From: Actinomadura hibisca NBRC 15177
GTDB lineage: Bacteria > Actinomycetota > Actinomycetes > Streptosporangiales > Streptosporangiaceae
NCBI RefSeq assembly: GCF_001552635.1
Contig: NZ_BCRO01000094.1
Span: 1-53,254, forward strand
Length of the DNA: 53,254 nucleotides
Reading direction: 5' to 3'
This document shows positions 32,671 to 39,908 of this stretch, in pieces; positions within the stretch are counted from its first letter, which is position 1; every line of letters starts with the position of its first letter. The notes beneath the pieces are model-generated. The model was given only the letters and a program-made list of their open reading frames with translations, was not told the origin of the DNA and did no database searches. A program made the position numbers and the translations under genes.

Positions 32671-33787
32671 GATCGCCGCTCCCGCCGTCGCCGGCGTGGT
32701 GACCTCGGCCGACACGCTGGCCACGGCGCAGAGCATCGTGCGGCAGCAGGAGGAGTCCGGGGCGATCCCCTGGTTCTCCCCCACGCACGGCGTGCCGGGC
32801 CACGTGGACGCCTGGAACCACGTCGAGGCCGCGATGGCGCTGACCGTCGCCGGGCTGGGCGAGCAGGCCCGCCGCGCCTACGAGTGGCTGGCGGGCGTAC
32901 AGCGGCCCGACGGGTCCTGGCCCGCCAAGTGGGTGCTGGGCGAGGTCACCGAGCCGGGCGGCGAGTCCAACCACGCCGCCTACATCGCCGTCGGCGTCTG
33001 GCACGAGCTGCTGATGACCGGCGACGAGGACTTCGCCCGCCGGATGTGGCCGGTGGTGCACCGGGCGATCAAGTTCACGCTGGGCCTGCAGACCCGGCGC
33101 GGCGAGATCATCTGGATCCGGCACGAGAGCGGCGAGGCGTCCGACCACGCGCTGCTGACCGGCTGCTCGTCGATCTACCAGGCGCTGCGCTGCGCGGTGG
33201 CGCTCGCCGAGCACCTGGGCGAGCCGCAGCCGGACTGGGAGCTGGCCGCCGACCAGCTCGGCCACGTGGTGGCCGCGCACCCGGAGGCGTTCGCCGACAA
33301 GAGCCGCTGGTCGATGGACTGGTACTACCCGGTGCTCGGCGGCCCGGTGCGCGGCGCGGCCGCCTACCGGCGGTTCGCCGAGCAGTGGGACACCTTCGTC
33401 GTGCCCGAGCTGGGCTGCCGGTGCGTGTCCGACCAGCCCTGGGTGACCGCCGCCGAGAGCTGCGAGCTGGTGATGGCGCTGGACGCGGCCGGCGACCGCG
33501 AGCGGGCGCTGGAGCTGTTCACGACCATCCAGCACCTGCGGCACGAGGACGGCTCGTACTGGACGGGCTGGCAGTTCGAGAACCAGCGGCACTTCCCGGG
33601 CGACCGGTCCACCTACACCGCCGCCGCGGTGATCCTGGCGGCCGACGCGCTGGAGGGCACGTCGGCGGGCTCGCAGATCTTCAAGGAGATCGCCGGACGC
33701 CCGCTGGGGCCGTCGTCGGCGGCCGACCCGGTGGCGTGCGGCTGCGCGCTGATGTCGGTGGCGAACCCGGTGCGGACGCGCCTGTAG
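32660..33787 (+). CDS. QW-motif alpha/alpha-toroid protein (prenyltransferase/squalene-cyclase-like repeat)
   Basis: This 375-aa all-helical protein has a QW-type motif in AYEWLAGVQRPDGSWPAKW and a second in IQHLRHEDGSYWTGWQF. These are typical of terpene-cyclase/prenyltransferase toroids. It is far shorter than squalene-hopene cyclases (about 630 aa) and shows no DXDD motif, so cyclase activity is unlikely; six-hairpin glycosidase-like or ligand-binding roles are alternatives. ATG 32660 overlaps the methyltransferase stop, and the gene ends the P450 operon before a bidirectional terminator. It probably works with the GT4 and methyltransferase genes. Function unknown. Confidence 0.8.
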   Translation: MRSEIAAPAVAGVVTSADTLATAQSIVRQQEESGAIPWFSPTHGVPGHVDAWNHVEAAMALTVAGLGEQARRAYEWLAGVQRPDGSWPAKWVLGEVTEPGGESNHAAYIAVGVWHELLMTGDEDFARRMWPVVHRAIKFTLGLQTRRGEIIWIRHESGEASDHALLTGCSSIYQALRCAVALAEHLGEPQPDWELAADQLGHVVAAHPEAFADKSRWSMDWYYPVLGGPVRGAAAYRRFAEQWDTFVVPELGCRCVSDQPWVTAAESCELVMALDAAGDRERALELFTTIQHLRHEDGSYWTGWQFENQRHFPGDRSTYTAAAVILAADALEGTSAGSQIFKEIAGRPLGPSSAADPVACGCALMSVANPVRTRL

Positions 33788-33796
33788 GGACGCGAA

Positions 33797-33831
33797 ACGG
33801 GCCCGCGTCCCCGCCGGGGGCGCGGGCCCGT
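33797..33831. terminator. Bidirectional terminator between convergent genes
   Basis: ACGGGCCCGCG (33797-33807) pairs perfectly with CGCGGGCCCGT (33821-33831). It sits between the toroid stop (33787) and the convergent methyltransferase stop (33843), with AAA before it and a short T-poor flank after. Confidence 0.8.
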
Positions 33832-33842
33832 CGCGTCATGTC

Positions 33843-34550
33843 TCAGCCGCCGAGCGGGTCGCCGTCGTTGACGCGCTCCAGCACCCGGAGCGAGCCCACC
33901 ACGCGCCGCTCCTCGAACACGCCGCTCTCCACGGCGCGCCGGTAGATGTGCTGGTAGGGGGCCTGGCCGCCGTCGGCCGGGTCGGGGAACACGTCGTGCA
34001 CCACCAGCGCGCCGCCGACCGCCACGTGCCGGGCCCAGCACTCGTAGTCGCCGCGCGCGTGCTCCTCGGCGTGGCCGCCGTCGATGAACAGCAGCGCGAC
34101 CGGCGTGTTCCAGAACGCCGCGACGGTGCGGGACGCGCCCACGACCGCCACGACCTGGTCCTCCAGCCCCGCCGCCGCGATGGTCCTGCGGAACACCGGC
34201 AGGGTGTCCATGCGGCCGGTCAGCGGGTCCACCAGCGAGGGGTCGTGGTGCTCCCAGCCGGCCTGGTTCTCCTCCGAGCCGTGGTGGTGGTCCACGGTGA
34301 CGACGGTGCCGCCGGTGTGCCGGGCGGCCGCGCCCAGGTAGATCGCCGACTTGCCGCAGTAGGTGCCGACCTCCAGCAGCGGGCCGCCGAGGTCGGGCCG
34401 GGACCCGTACGCCACGGCGGTCTCGTAGAGGGCCCTGCCCTCGTTCTCGGGCATGAAGCCCTTGGCGCAGCGCGCCGCCCGGAGCAGGTCGCCGGGCATC
34501 GCGGGCGGTGCGGTCGTCCCCGCGGGGGTGGACGCCATGGTCTCAGTCAT
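33843..34550 (-). CDS. Class I SAM methyltransferase (Methyltransf_24/CmcI-like)
   Basis: This 235-aa protein has motif I PLLEVGTYCGKSAIYLG, a TVDHHHGSEENQAGWEHHD segment, FIDGGHAEEHARGDYECW and GGALVVHDVFPD. These carry the metal/acid residues common to the catechol-O-methyltransferase-like Methyltransf_24 group. ATG 34550 is preceded by GGAGGAG. It is convergent with the P450 operon and divergent from the ferredoxin gene; the shared spacer contains KstR-type box 3. A second methyltransferase beside the first suggests a product with two methylations or a hydroxylated intermediate that is O-methylated, which is inference. Confidence 0.9.
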   Translation of the reverse strand: MTETMASTPAGTTAPPAMPGDLLRAARCAKGFMPENEGRALYETAVAYGSRPDLGGPLLEVGTYCGKSAIYLGAAARHTGGTVVTVDHHHGSEENQAGWEHHDPSLVDPLTGRMDTLPVFRRTIAAAGLEDQVVAVVGASRTVAAFWNTPVALLFIDGGHAEEHARGDYECWARHVAVGGALVVHDVFPDPADGGQAPYQHIYRRAVESGVFEERRVVGSLRVLERVNDGDPLGG

Positions 34551-34659
34551 CGATCTCCTCCGCCGCGCACTTTATCCGCATCCGGGCACCTTACGGCCTG
34601 GTGTCCCCCGGGCCGTCGCCGCCCAGCCTGGCACGGCGGGTACATCGAGATCACTTTGG

Positions 34660-34675
34660 TGAGACGCGAGTCTTG
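34660..34675. promoter_or_regulatory. TGAGAC-N4-GTCT motif near KstR-type box 3
   Basis: TGAGACGCGAGTCTTG shares TGAGAC-N4-GTCT with the perfect palindrome at 27906-27923. It lies 27 bp (start to start) before KstR-type box 3; in the P450 promoter the equivalent distance is 19 bp. It is less symmetric than the first copy. Confidence 0.4.
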
Positions 34676-34686
34676 CCGCTCCATAC

Positions 34687-34700
34687 TGAAACGTGTTCTA
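34687..34700. promoter_or_regulatory. KstR-type box 3, between the methyltransferase and ferredoxin genes
   Basis: TGAAACGTGTTCTA matches TnnAACnnGTTnnA at all fixed positions. It is 119 bp before the ferredoxin start and 137 bp before the divergent methyltransferase start, so it may control both. Confidence 0.72.
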
Positions 34701-34818
34701 CTTTCCGGGTGAGCGAGCGCCCCAGGCCGTTGCCCGGCCCCGCCCGCCGAACCGAACTGGATTCGGTATGTTGGCCGTGACCTGCCGCACCCTCACCGGG
34801 ACGTGAACGGAGAAGGCG

Positions 34819-35010
34819 ATGAGAGTACGAGTCGACCCCCTGGTGTGCGAGGCCAACGCGGTGTGCGTCGGACTCGCCCCCGACGTCTTCGACCTCACCG
34901 ACGACGACGAGCTGGAGATCCTCCAGCCGGAGGTGCCCGCCGACCAGGCCGACAAGGTCCGGCACGCGGTGCGCTCCTGCCCCAAGGCGGCCCTCGCCCT
35001 GGACGAGTAG
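34819..35010 (+). CDS. Small 3Fe-4S-type ferredoxin (P450 redox partner)
   Basis: This 63-aa ferredoxin has cysteines at 10, 16 and 54 (VCEANAVC and RSCPKAAL). The position that holds a fourth Cys in 4Fe-4S ferredoxins is Asn13, typical of the variant single-cluster ferredoxins that feed actinomycete P450s. LAPDVFDLTDDDELEIL is the usual family core. It is followed 77 bp later by an alcohol dehydrogenase. With the three P450s nearby it is the obvious local electron donor, especially for the CYP125-like pair under the same type of operator. No ferredoxin reductase is present in the window. Confidence 0.93.
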   Translation: MRVRVDPLVCEANAVCVGLAPDVFDLTDDDELEILQPEVPADQADKVRHAVRSCPKAALALDE

Positions 35011-35087
35011 CCCTCCCCCGCCACGCCCCACCCCACCCCTTCCGGGACGCCGTGGCACGGCGTCCGACCCTCGATGTGGAGGCAGCC

Positions 35088-36176
35088 ATGGCACGCGCCG
35101 CGGTCCTGCATGCGGTCGGCGACTCAGAGCTCGACCTGCGCGACGACGTCACCACCGTCGATCCGGGCCCCGCCCAGGTCAAGGTCAAGATCAAGGCCAC
35201 CGGGGTCTGCCACTCGGACCTGTCCACCATGACCGGCGTGCTGCCGTCGATGCCGCCCACCGTCGTCGGCCACGAGGGCGCGGGCGTCGTGACCGAGGTC
35301 GGGTCGCACGTCGCCAACGTGCAGGTGGGCGACCACGTCGTCATCAACTGGACGCCCGACTGCGGCTCCTGCGCCGAGTGCCTGCGCGGCGAGCCCTACC
35401 TGTGCATGACCTCGATCGCGGCCGCCTTCAGCGAGCCCACCTTCAAGCTGGGCGACGGCAGCCCCGCGTTCGGCATGGCCGGGACCGGGACCTGGGCCGA
35501 GGAGCTGGTGATGCCGGCGCGCGGCGTCATCAAGGTGGCCGAGGACGTGCCGTTCGAGTACGCGGCCCTGCTGGGCTGCGGCATCCCGACCGGCGTGGGC
35601 GCGGCCATCAACACCGCGCAGGTGAAGCCCGGCTCCAAGGTCGCGGTGGTCGGCGCGGGCGGCGTGGGCCTGTCGGTCATCCAGGGCGCCAAGATCGCGG
35701 GCGCGTCCACCATCCTGGCCATCGACCCCAACGAGGCCAAGCACCCGATCGCCAAGCAGTTCGGCGCGACCCACACCGCGACCCTGGACGGCCTGGACGA
35801 GGCCAAGGGCCTGCTGACGCTGGGCCAGGGCTTCGACTACACCTTCGAGGTCGTCGGCAAGTCCGCCGCGATCGACACCGCGTGGGCGGCCACCCGCCGG
35901 GGCGGCGACGTGATCGTGGTGGGCGCGGGGGCCGCCGACGACAACTGGCAGATGAGCGCGTTCTCGCTGCTGTTCGAGGGCAAGAACGTGAAGGCGTCGT
36001 TGTACGGCGGCTGCGACCTGAAGCGCGACATCCCGCTGTTCGTGGACCTGTGGCGCGCGGGCAAGCTGGACATCGACGGCCTGATCACCCGCCGCATCGG
36101 CTTCGAGGACCTGAACAACGCCGTCAAGGCCCTCCAGAAGGGCGACGTGATCCGCCAGGTGGTCCTCTTCGACTGA
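35088..36176 (+). CDS. Zinc-dependent alcohol dehydrogenase (class III/NDMA-type-like)
   Basis: This 362-aa MDR enzyme has catalytic-zinc ligands in GVCHSDL and GHEGAG, a structural-zinc loop CGSCAECLRGEPYLC and a Rossmann motif VVGAGGVGLSVIQ. It oxidises primary or secondary alcohols with NAD. In this setting the likely substrate is the alcohol produced by the CYP125-like P450s, taking it to the aldehyde. GGAGG (35078-35082) sets ATG 35088; the longer upstream frame runs through the ferredoxin gene and is rejected. It is downstream of the ferredoxin and probably cotranscribed. A hairpin follows 18 bp after the stop. Confidence 0.94.
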   Translation: MARAAVLHAVGDSELDLRDDVTTVDPGPAQVKVKIKATGVCHSDLSTMTGVLPSMPPTVVGHEGAGVVTEVGSHVANVQVGDHVVINWTPDCGSCAECLRGEPYLCMTSIAAAFSEPTFKLGDGSPAFGMAGTGTWAEELVMPARGVIKVAEDVPFEYAALLGCGIPTGVGAAINTAQVKPGSKVAVVGAGGVGLSVIQGAKIAGASTILAIDPNEAKHPIAKQFGATHTATLDGLDEAKGLLTLGQGFDYTFEVVGKSAAIDTAWAATRRGGDVIVVGAGAADDNWQMSAFSLLFEGKNVKASLYGGCDLKRDIPLFVDLWRAGKLDIDGLITRRIGFEDLNNAVKALQKGDVIRQVVLFD

Positions 36177-36194
36177 CCCACCCCAGGCACTACC

Positions 36195-36228
36195 AGCGCC
36201 GCCCGGGCCCCAGGGTCCGGGCGGCGCT
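36195..36228 (+). terminator. Terminator after the alcohol dehydrogenase
   Basis: AGCGCCGCCCGG (36195-36206) pairs perfectly with CCGGGCGGCGCT (36217-36228) around a 10-nt loop. Confidence 0.78.
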
Positions 36229-36362
36229 GCCGTCCTGACCTCGCCCCCGCCCGCCCTTGCCATCCCCAAAAGAAATTCTCAGGTTGGGTTGTGCCGCAGA
36301 TCCGCCTCCGTGCCATCCTTCTCGTGTTCAATGTGTCCAGGTGAAATGATCATGGGAAGCGG

Positions 36363-38306
36363 GTGGCGCACATCGCAACGACAAGGCGTTACGGCCGTCC
36401 CCTGCCGGTCCGCGCGGCGCTCGCCGCAGCCCTGGCGACCCTGCCCCTGACCACCTTCCCGGCCGCCGCACAAGCAGCCCAACACACAACCCGGCAAGCC
36501 GCCCCACCCGGCGTCCCCGCTTCCGCCCCCGCCCCCCTCATCCGCGACATCCAGGGCGCCGCCCACCTCTCCCCCCTCGCCAACCGCGACGTCGCCCGCG
36601 TCCCCGGTGTCGTCACCGCCCTCGCCGGCACCGGCTTCTGGATGCAGGACCCCAGGCCCGACCGGAACGACGCCACCTCCGAAGGCGTCTTCGTCTACAC
36701 CCGCGCCAAGCCCACCGTCGCCGTCGGCGACGCGGTCCGCGTGGACGGCCGGATCAGCGAGTTCCGCCCCGGCGGCGCCAAGCCCGCCGGGCTCGGCCGC
36801 ACCGAGATCGACGCCACCGCCACCACCGTGGAGGCGCGCGGCGTCCCGCTGCCCGCCCCCGTCGTCCTCGGCCCCAAGGGCCGTCGTGCCCCCGCCGCCG
36901 TCAACGCCGACAAGGGCACCCTGGACGTCGAACGAGCAGGCGCCTTCAACCCCAAGCGCGACGCCCTCGACTTCTACGAGTCCCTGGAGGGCATGCGCGT
37001 CCGCGTCGAGGACGCCGTCGCCGTCGGCCCCTCCCGCGCGGGCGAGATCCCCGTCCTGCCCGCAGGCGGCGCGGGGGCGGGCGTCCGCACCGCGCGCGGC
37101 GGCATCCTGCTGCGCGCCGACGACCCCAACCCCGAGCGCGTCACCCTCGACGACGCCCTCGTGCCGCTGCCCGCTATGAACGTCGGCGACCGGCTGCCCG
37201 GCGCGGCCGACGGCGTGCTCGACTACGGCTACGGCGACTACAAGCTGCTGCTCACCGCCACCCCCGCCCGCAGCGGCGGCGGCCTGGTCCGTGAGAGCAC
37301 CCGCGCCGCCGCGCCCGGCGAGCTGACGGTCGCCACCGCAGGCATGGAGGGCCTCAACCCCGACACCCCGCCCGAGCGTTTCCGGCAGCTCGCGCAGGAC
37401 GTCGTGACCGGCCTGAAGTCGCCCGACCTCATCACCGTCACCGGCCTGCTGGACAACAGCGGCACCGACGACGACGGCACCGTGGCCGCCGACCAGACCG
37501 TCGCCGAGCTGATCACCGCGATCAGCGCGGTGGGCGGCCCCGCCTACGACTGGCGGTCGGTCGTGCCCCGCAACAACTCCGACGGCGGCGAGCCCGGCGG
37601 CAACAACCGGGTGGGCTTCCTGTTCCGCGCCGACCGCGGCCTGGACTTCGTGGACCGCCCCGGCGCGGCGGCCGAGGACCAGACGCCCGGCGAGCCCGCT
37701 CGCTCCGGCACCGCCGTCAAGGTGCTGGGCGACGGCCCCGGCAAGGTGCGGCTGTCGCTGAGCCCCGGTCGCATCGAGCCCGCCGACCCCGCCTGGGGCG
37801 GCACCCGCAAGCCCGTCGCGGGTGAGGTCACCTGGCAGGGGCGGCGCATCATCGTGGTGGCCAACCACTGGTTCCCGCGCACCGGCGACGACCAGCCGGT
37901 GTACGGCCGCAACCAGCCGCCGGTGCGGCCCAGCGAGTGGCGGCGCGACGCGCAGGCGCGCGTGGTGGCGGGCTTCGTGAAGTCGGTGCGCTCCCTGGCC
38001 AAGGACGCCGACGTGATCGTCGCCGGTGACCTCAACGAGCGCGAGTTCGCCACCCCGGTCAAGACGCTCGCCAAGGAGGCCGGGCTGAGCGAGACGCCCG
38101 CCAAGCTCCCCGAGGCCGATCGCTACACCACCGTCTCCGGCGGGAACTCGCAGATGTCGGACCACATCCTGCTGAGCCCGTCGCTCGCCAAGCGCAAGCA
38201 CGAGTACGACGTCGTGCACCGCAACGCCGAGTTCGCCGACCGCGCCGACGACCACGACCCCACGCTCGTGCGCATCGACATGACGGACAAGCGGCCCGGA
38301 TCCTAG
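36363..38306 (+). CDS. Secreted endonuclease/exonuclease/phosphatase-family protein
   Basis: This 647-aa protein starts with an Ala-rich signal peptide (about 1-38) from GTG 36363. An OB-fold-like N-terminal part follows (VARVPGVVTALAGTGFWMQDP, VGDAVRVDGRISEF). A C-terminal EEP domain follows (GMEGLNPDTPPERF, VVVANHWFPRTGDD, VIVAGDLNERE, QMSDHILLSP, DHDPTLVRI), with the GDLN and D/H-H residues of the fold visible. The GNNRVGFLFR segment is typical of ExeM-like extracellular nucleases. The active-site Asn/Glu near the domain start are degenerate (GLN for the usual NVEN), so activity should be checked. Confidence 0.85.
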   Translation: MAHIATTRRYGRPLPVRAALAAALATLPLTTFPAAAQAAQHTTRQAAPPGVPASAPAPLIRDIQGAAHLSPLANRDVARVPGVVTALAGTGFWMQDPRPDRNDATSEGVFVYTRAKPTVAVGDAVRVDGRISEFRPGGAKPAGLGRTEIDATATTVEARGVPLPAPVVLGPKGRRAPAAVNADKGTLDVERAGAFNPKRDALDFYESLEGMRVRVEDAVAVGPSRAGEIPVLPAGGAGAGVRTARGGILLRADDPNPERVTLDDALVPLPAMNVGDRLPGAADGVLDYGYGDYKLLLTATPARSGGGLVRESTRAAAPGELTVATAGMEGLNPDTPPERFRQLAQDVVTGLKSPDLITVTGLLDNSGTDDDGTVAADQTVAELITAISAVGGPAYDWRSVVPRNNSDGGEPGGNNRVGFLFRADRGLDFVDRPGAAAEDQTPGEPARSGTAVKVLGDGPGKVRLSLSPGRIEPADPAWGGTRKPVAGEVTWQGRRIIVVANHWFPRTGDDQPVYGRNQPPVRPSEWRRDAQARVVAGFVKSVRSLAKDADVIVAGDLNEREFATPVKTLAKEAGLSETPAKLPEADRYTTVSGGNSQMSDHILLSPSLAKRKHEYDVVHRNAEFADRADDHDPTLVRIDMTDKRPGS

Positions 38307-38314
38307 AGCGCGGC

Positions 38315-38345
38315 GGTCGGCGGGCGCTGCCCAGAGCCGCCGACC
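38315..38345 (+). terminator. Hairpin after the secreted nuclease gene
   Basis: GGTCGGCGG (38315-38323) pairs perfectly with CCGCCGACC (38337-38345), 8 bp after the stop codon. Confidence 0.6.
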
Positions 38346-38561
38346 ACCGCGGCATATCCCTTTATCGCGGCGAACGGGCGATTCGCTACATCCGTGCGCG
38401 GGCGGCCGGGCGCGCCCCCGACCCGGCGGAGCCGCGCGGGCCCCGGCGCGGGTTTGGGAAGGGCGAAACGATCAGCGCGGCACGCCCCGAAGTGGATCGG
38501 CGTTTCGCCGTGGATCACGCGGGGACCGGGCGGGCGACACCTCCTGAGAGGAGCCGCCGCC

Positions 38562-38756
38562 ATGGTCTCCCGTTACCGCACCCGCCGCCGGTCCATCGGC
38601 ATCGTCGCCCTGGTCTACCTCGTGATCGGCGTCTTCGTCGCCGTGGACCGGGGCTACATCACCGAGGGGCTGGTGCGCCAGGTGGTCAGCGCGCTGCTGG
38701 CCGTCCTGCTGTGGTTCCTGGTGCTGCTGGGCATCGACATGCACATCGACGCCTGA
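38562..38756 (+). CDS. Small two-helix membrane protein
   Basis: This 64-aa protein has a basic N-terminus (VSRYRTRRRS) and two hydrophobic stretches (IGIVALVYLVIGVFVAVD and VVSALLAVLLWFLVLLGI). GAGAGGAG at 38545-38552 precedes ATG 38562. It resembles the many short actinomycete membrane proteins with no assigned function. It stands alone between the nuclease and the Cys-rich ORF. Confidence 0.7.
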   Translation: MVSRYRTRRRSIGIVALVYLVIGVFVAVDRGYITEGLVRQVVSALLAVLLWFLVLLGIDMHIDA

Positions 38757-38825
38757 CCGCCCGCGACAGGTCCACCTCGCGTCCGGGCCATAGACGGGCT
38801 GTCGCCGCGGAGGTACGTTCCGTCC

Positions 38826-38906
38826 ATGACCAAAGGTGGATGCAGTTGCGGACACGGCGGTGGATGCTCATGCCCGAAGGGTTGTTCCTGCGGTTGCAAC
38901 GGGTGA
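38826..38906 (+). CDS. 26-residue Cys-rich metallothionein-like peptide
   Basis: ATG 38826 opens a 27-codon frame ending TGA 38904-38906. The product carries eight cysteines at 6, 8, 14, 16, 20, 22, 24 and one fewer than the formal metallothionein count elsewhere; directly visible motifs are CSC (6-8), CSC (14-16) and CSCGC (20-24), giving seven Cys, with Gly, Ser, Lys and one His and no aromatic residue. This composition and size are like the fungal copper metallothionein of Neurospora. GGAGG at 38809-38813 lies 12 nt upstream, a long but usable spacing. It fits exactly between the small membrane-protein gene and the convergent PLP-enzyme gene without overlap. Metal-thiolate binding is inferred; a random frame is possible because the ORF is so short. 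Confidence 0.6.
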   Translation: MTKGGCSCGHGGGCSCPKGCSCGCNG

Positions 38907-38918
38907 CGCCCGCCGCCC

Positions 38919-39908
38919 TCAGCACGGCTCCCTGACCACTTCCGGGTAGACGAACAGGCCGGGCGAGCCGCCGGTGTGCCAGAACACGGCGGTCTCGTCC
39001 GCGCCGATCACCCCGGCCCGGACCAGGCCCGCCAGCCCGGCGGCGGCCTTGCCCGAGTAGACCGGGTCCAGCAGCACGCCCTCGGTGCGCGCGAACAGCC
39101 GCACGGCCTCGGCCATCTCCGGCGTCGGCACGCCGTAGCCGGGGCCGAACCAGTCGTCGCGCACCTGGCGGCCCCCGGCCGGGACCGGCACGCCGATCAG
39201 CTCGGCCGTCTCCTCCAGCAGCGCGTCCAGGGAGGCGGCGGTGACGTCGGCGGGCTCGTAGACGCAGATCGCCTCGACGGTCGCGGCCACCCCGGCGTGC
39301 GCCAGCCCCAGCACCAGCCCGGCGGCGGTGCCGGTGGTGCTGGTGGCGACCACGACGCGGTCCACGCGGTCGGGCAGCCCGGGGTCGCGGCCGATCTGGG
39401 CGGCCAGCTCCAGCCCGGCGGCGACGTAGCCGAGCGCGCCGGTCGCGCTGGAGCCGCCCGGTGGGATGACGCAGGCCGGGCCGATCTCCTCCAGCGCCTT
39501 GACGGTGTCGTCCAGCCCGTCCACGATCCGCACGCGCGCGCCGAGCAGGCCGTCCAGCAGCACGTTGCCGGAGGTCTCGTACAACGTGTCGCCGCGCGGC
39601 ACCGACCGGCTCAGCAGCAGCTCGCAGCGCAGCCCGGCGCGGGCGCACGCGGCGGCGGTCTGCCGGGCGTGGTTGGACTGCACCGCCCCGAACGTGACGA
39701 CGGTGTCGTGCCCCTCGGCCAGCGCCCGCCCGATGAGGAACTCCAGCTTGCGGGTCTTGTTGCCGCCCAGCGCCAGCCCGGTGCAGTCGTCGCGTTTGAT
39801 CCAGATCTCCGGGCCGCCGAGCGCCTCGCCCAGCCGGGGCGCGGGCTCCAGCGGGGTCGGCAGGTGGCCGAGCGGGTACCGGGGGAACGGGGCGAGAACG
39901 TCGATCAT
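38919..39908 (-). CDS. PLP-dependent D-cysteine desulfhydrase/ACC deaminase-family enzyme
   Basis: This 329-aa fold-type II PLP enzyme has the Lys in LGGNKTRKLEFLI, substrate loop FGAVQSNHARQTAAACARAG, phosphate loop TSTTGTAAGLVLGL and a late FWHTGGSPGLF. The family includes D-cysteine desulfhydrase, ACC deaminase and L-cysteate lyase, which cannot be separated reliably here; the pattern is closest to D-cysteine desulfhydrase. ATG 39908 overlaps the stop of the upstream beta-propeller gene by 4 bp. Sulfide or thiol chemistry next to a Cys-rich ORF is noted but may be chance. Confidence 0.88.
   Translation of the reverse strand: MIDVLAPFPRYPLGHLPTPLEPAPRLGEALGGPEIWIKRDDCTGLALGGNKTRKLEFLIGRALAEGHDTVVTFGAVQSNHARQTAAACARAGLRCELLLSRSVPRGDTLYETSGNVLLDGLLGARVRIVDGLDDTVKALEEIGPACVIPPGGSSATGALGYVAAGLELAAQIGRDPGLPDRVDRVVVATSTTGTAAGLVLGLAHAGVAATVEAICVYEPADVTAASLDALLEETAELIGVPVPAGGRQVRDDWFGPGYGVPTPEMAEAVRLFARTEGVLLDPVYSGKAAAGLAGLVRAGVIGADETAVFWHTGGSPGLFVYPEVVREPC

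Noticed and set aside
32660..33787. Squalene-hopene or other terpene cyclase
   Set aside because: QW motifs are present, but the length is little over half of a cyclase and the catalytic DXDD is absent.
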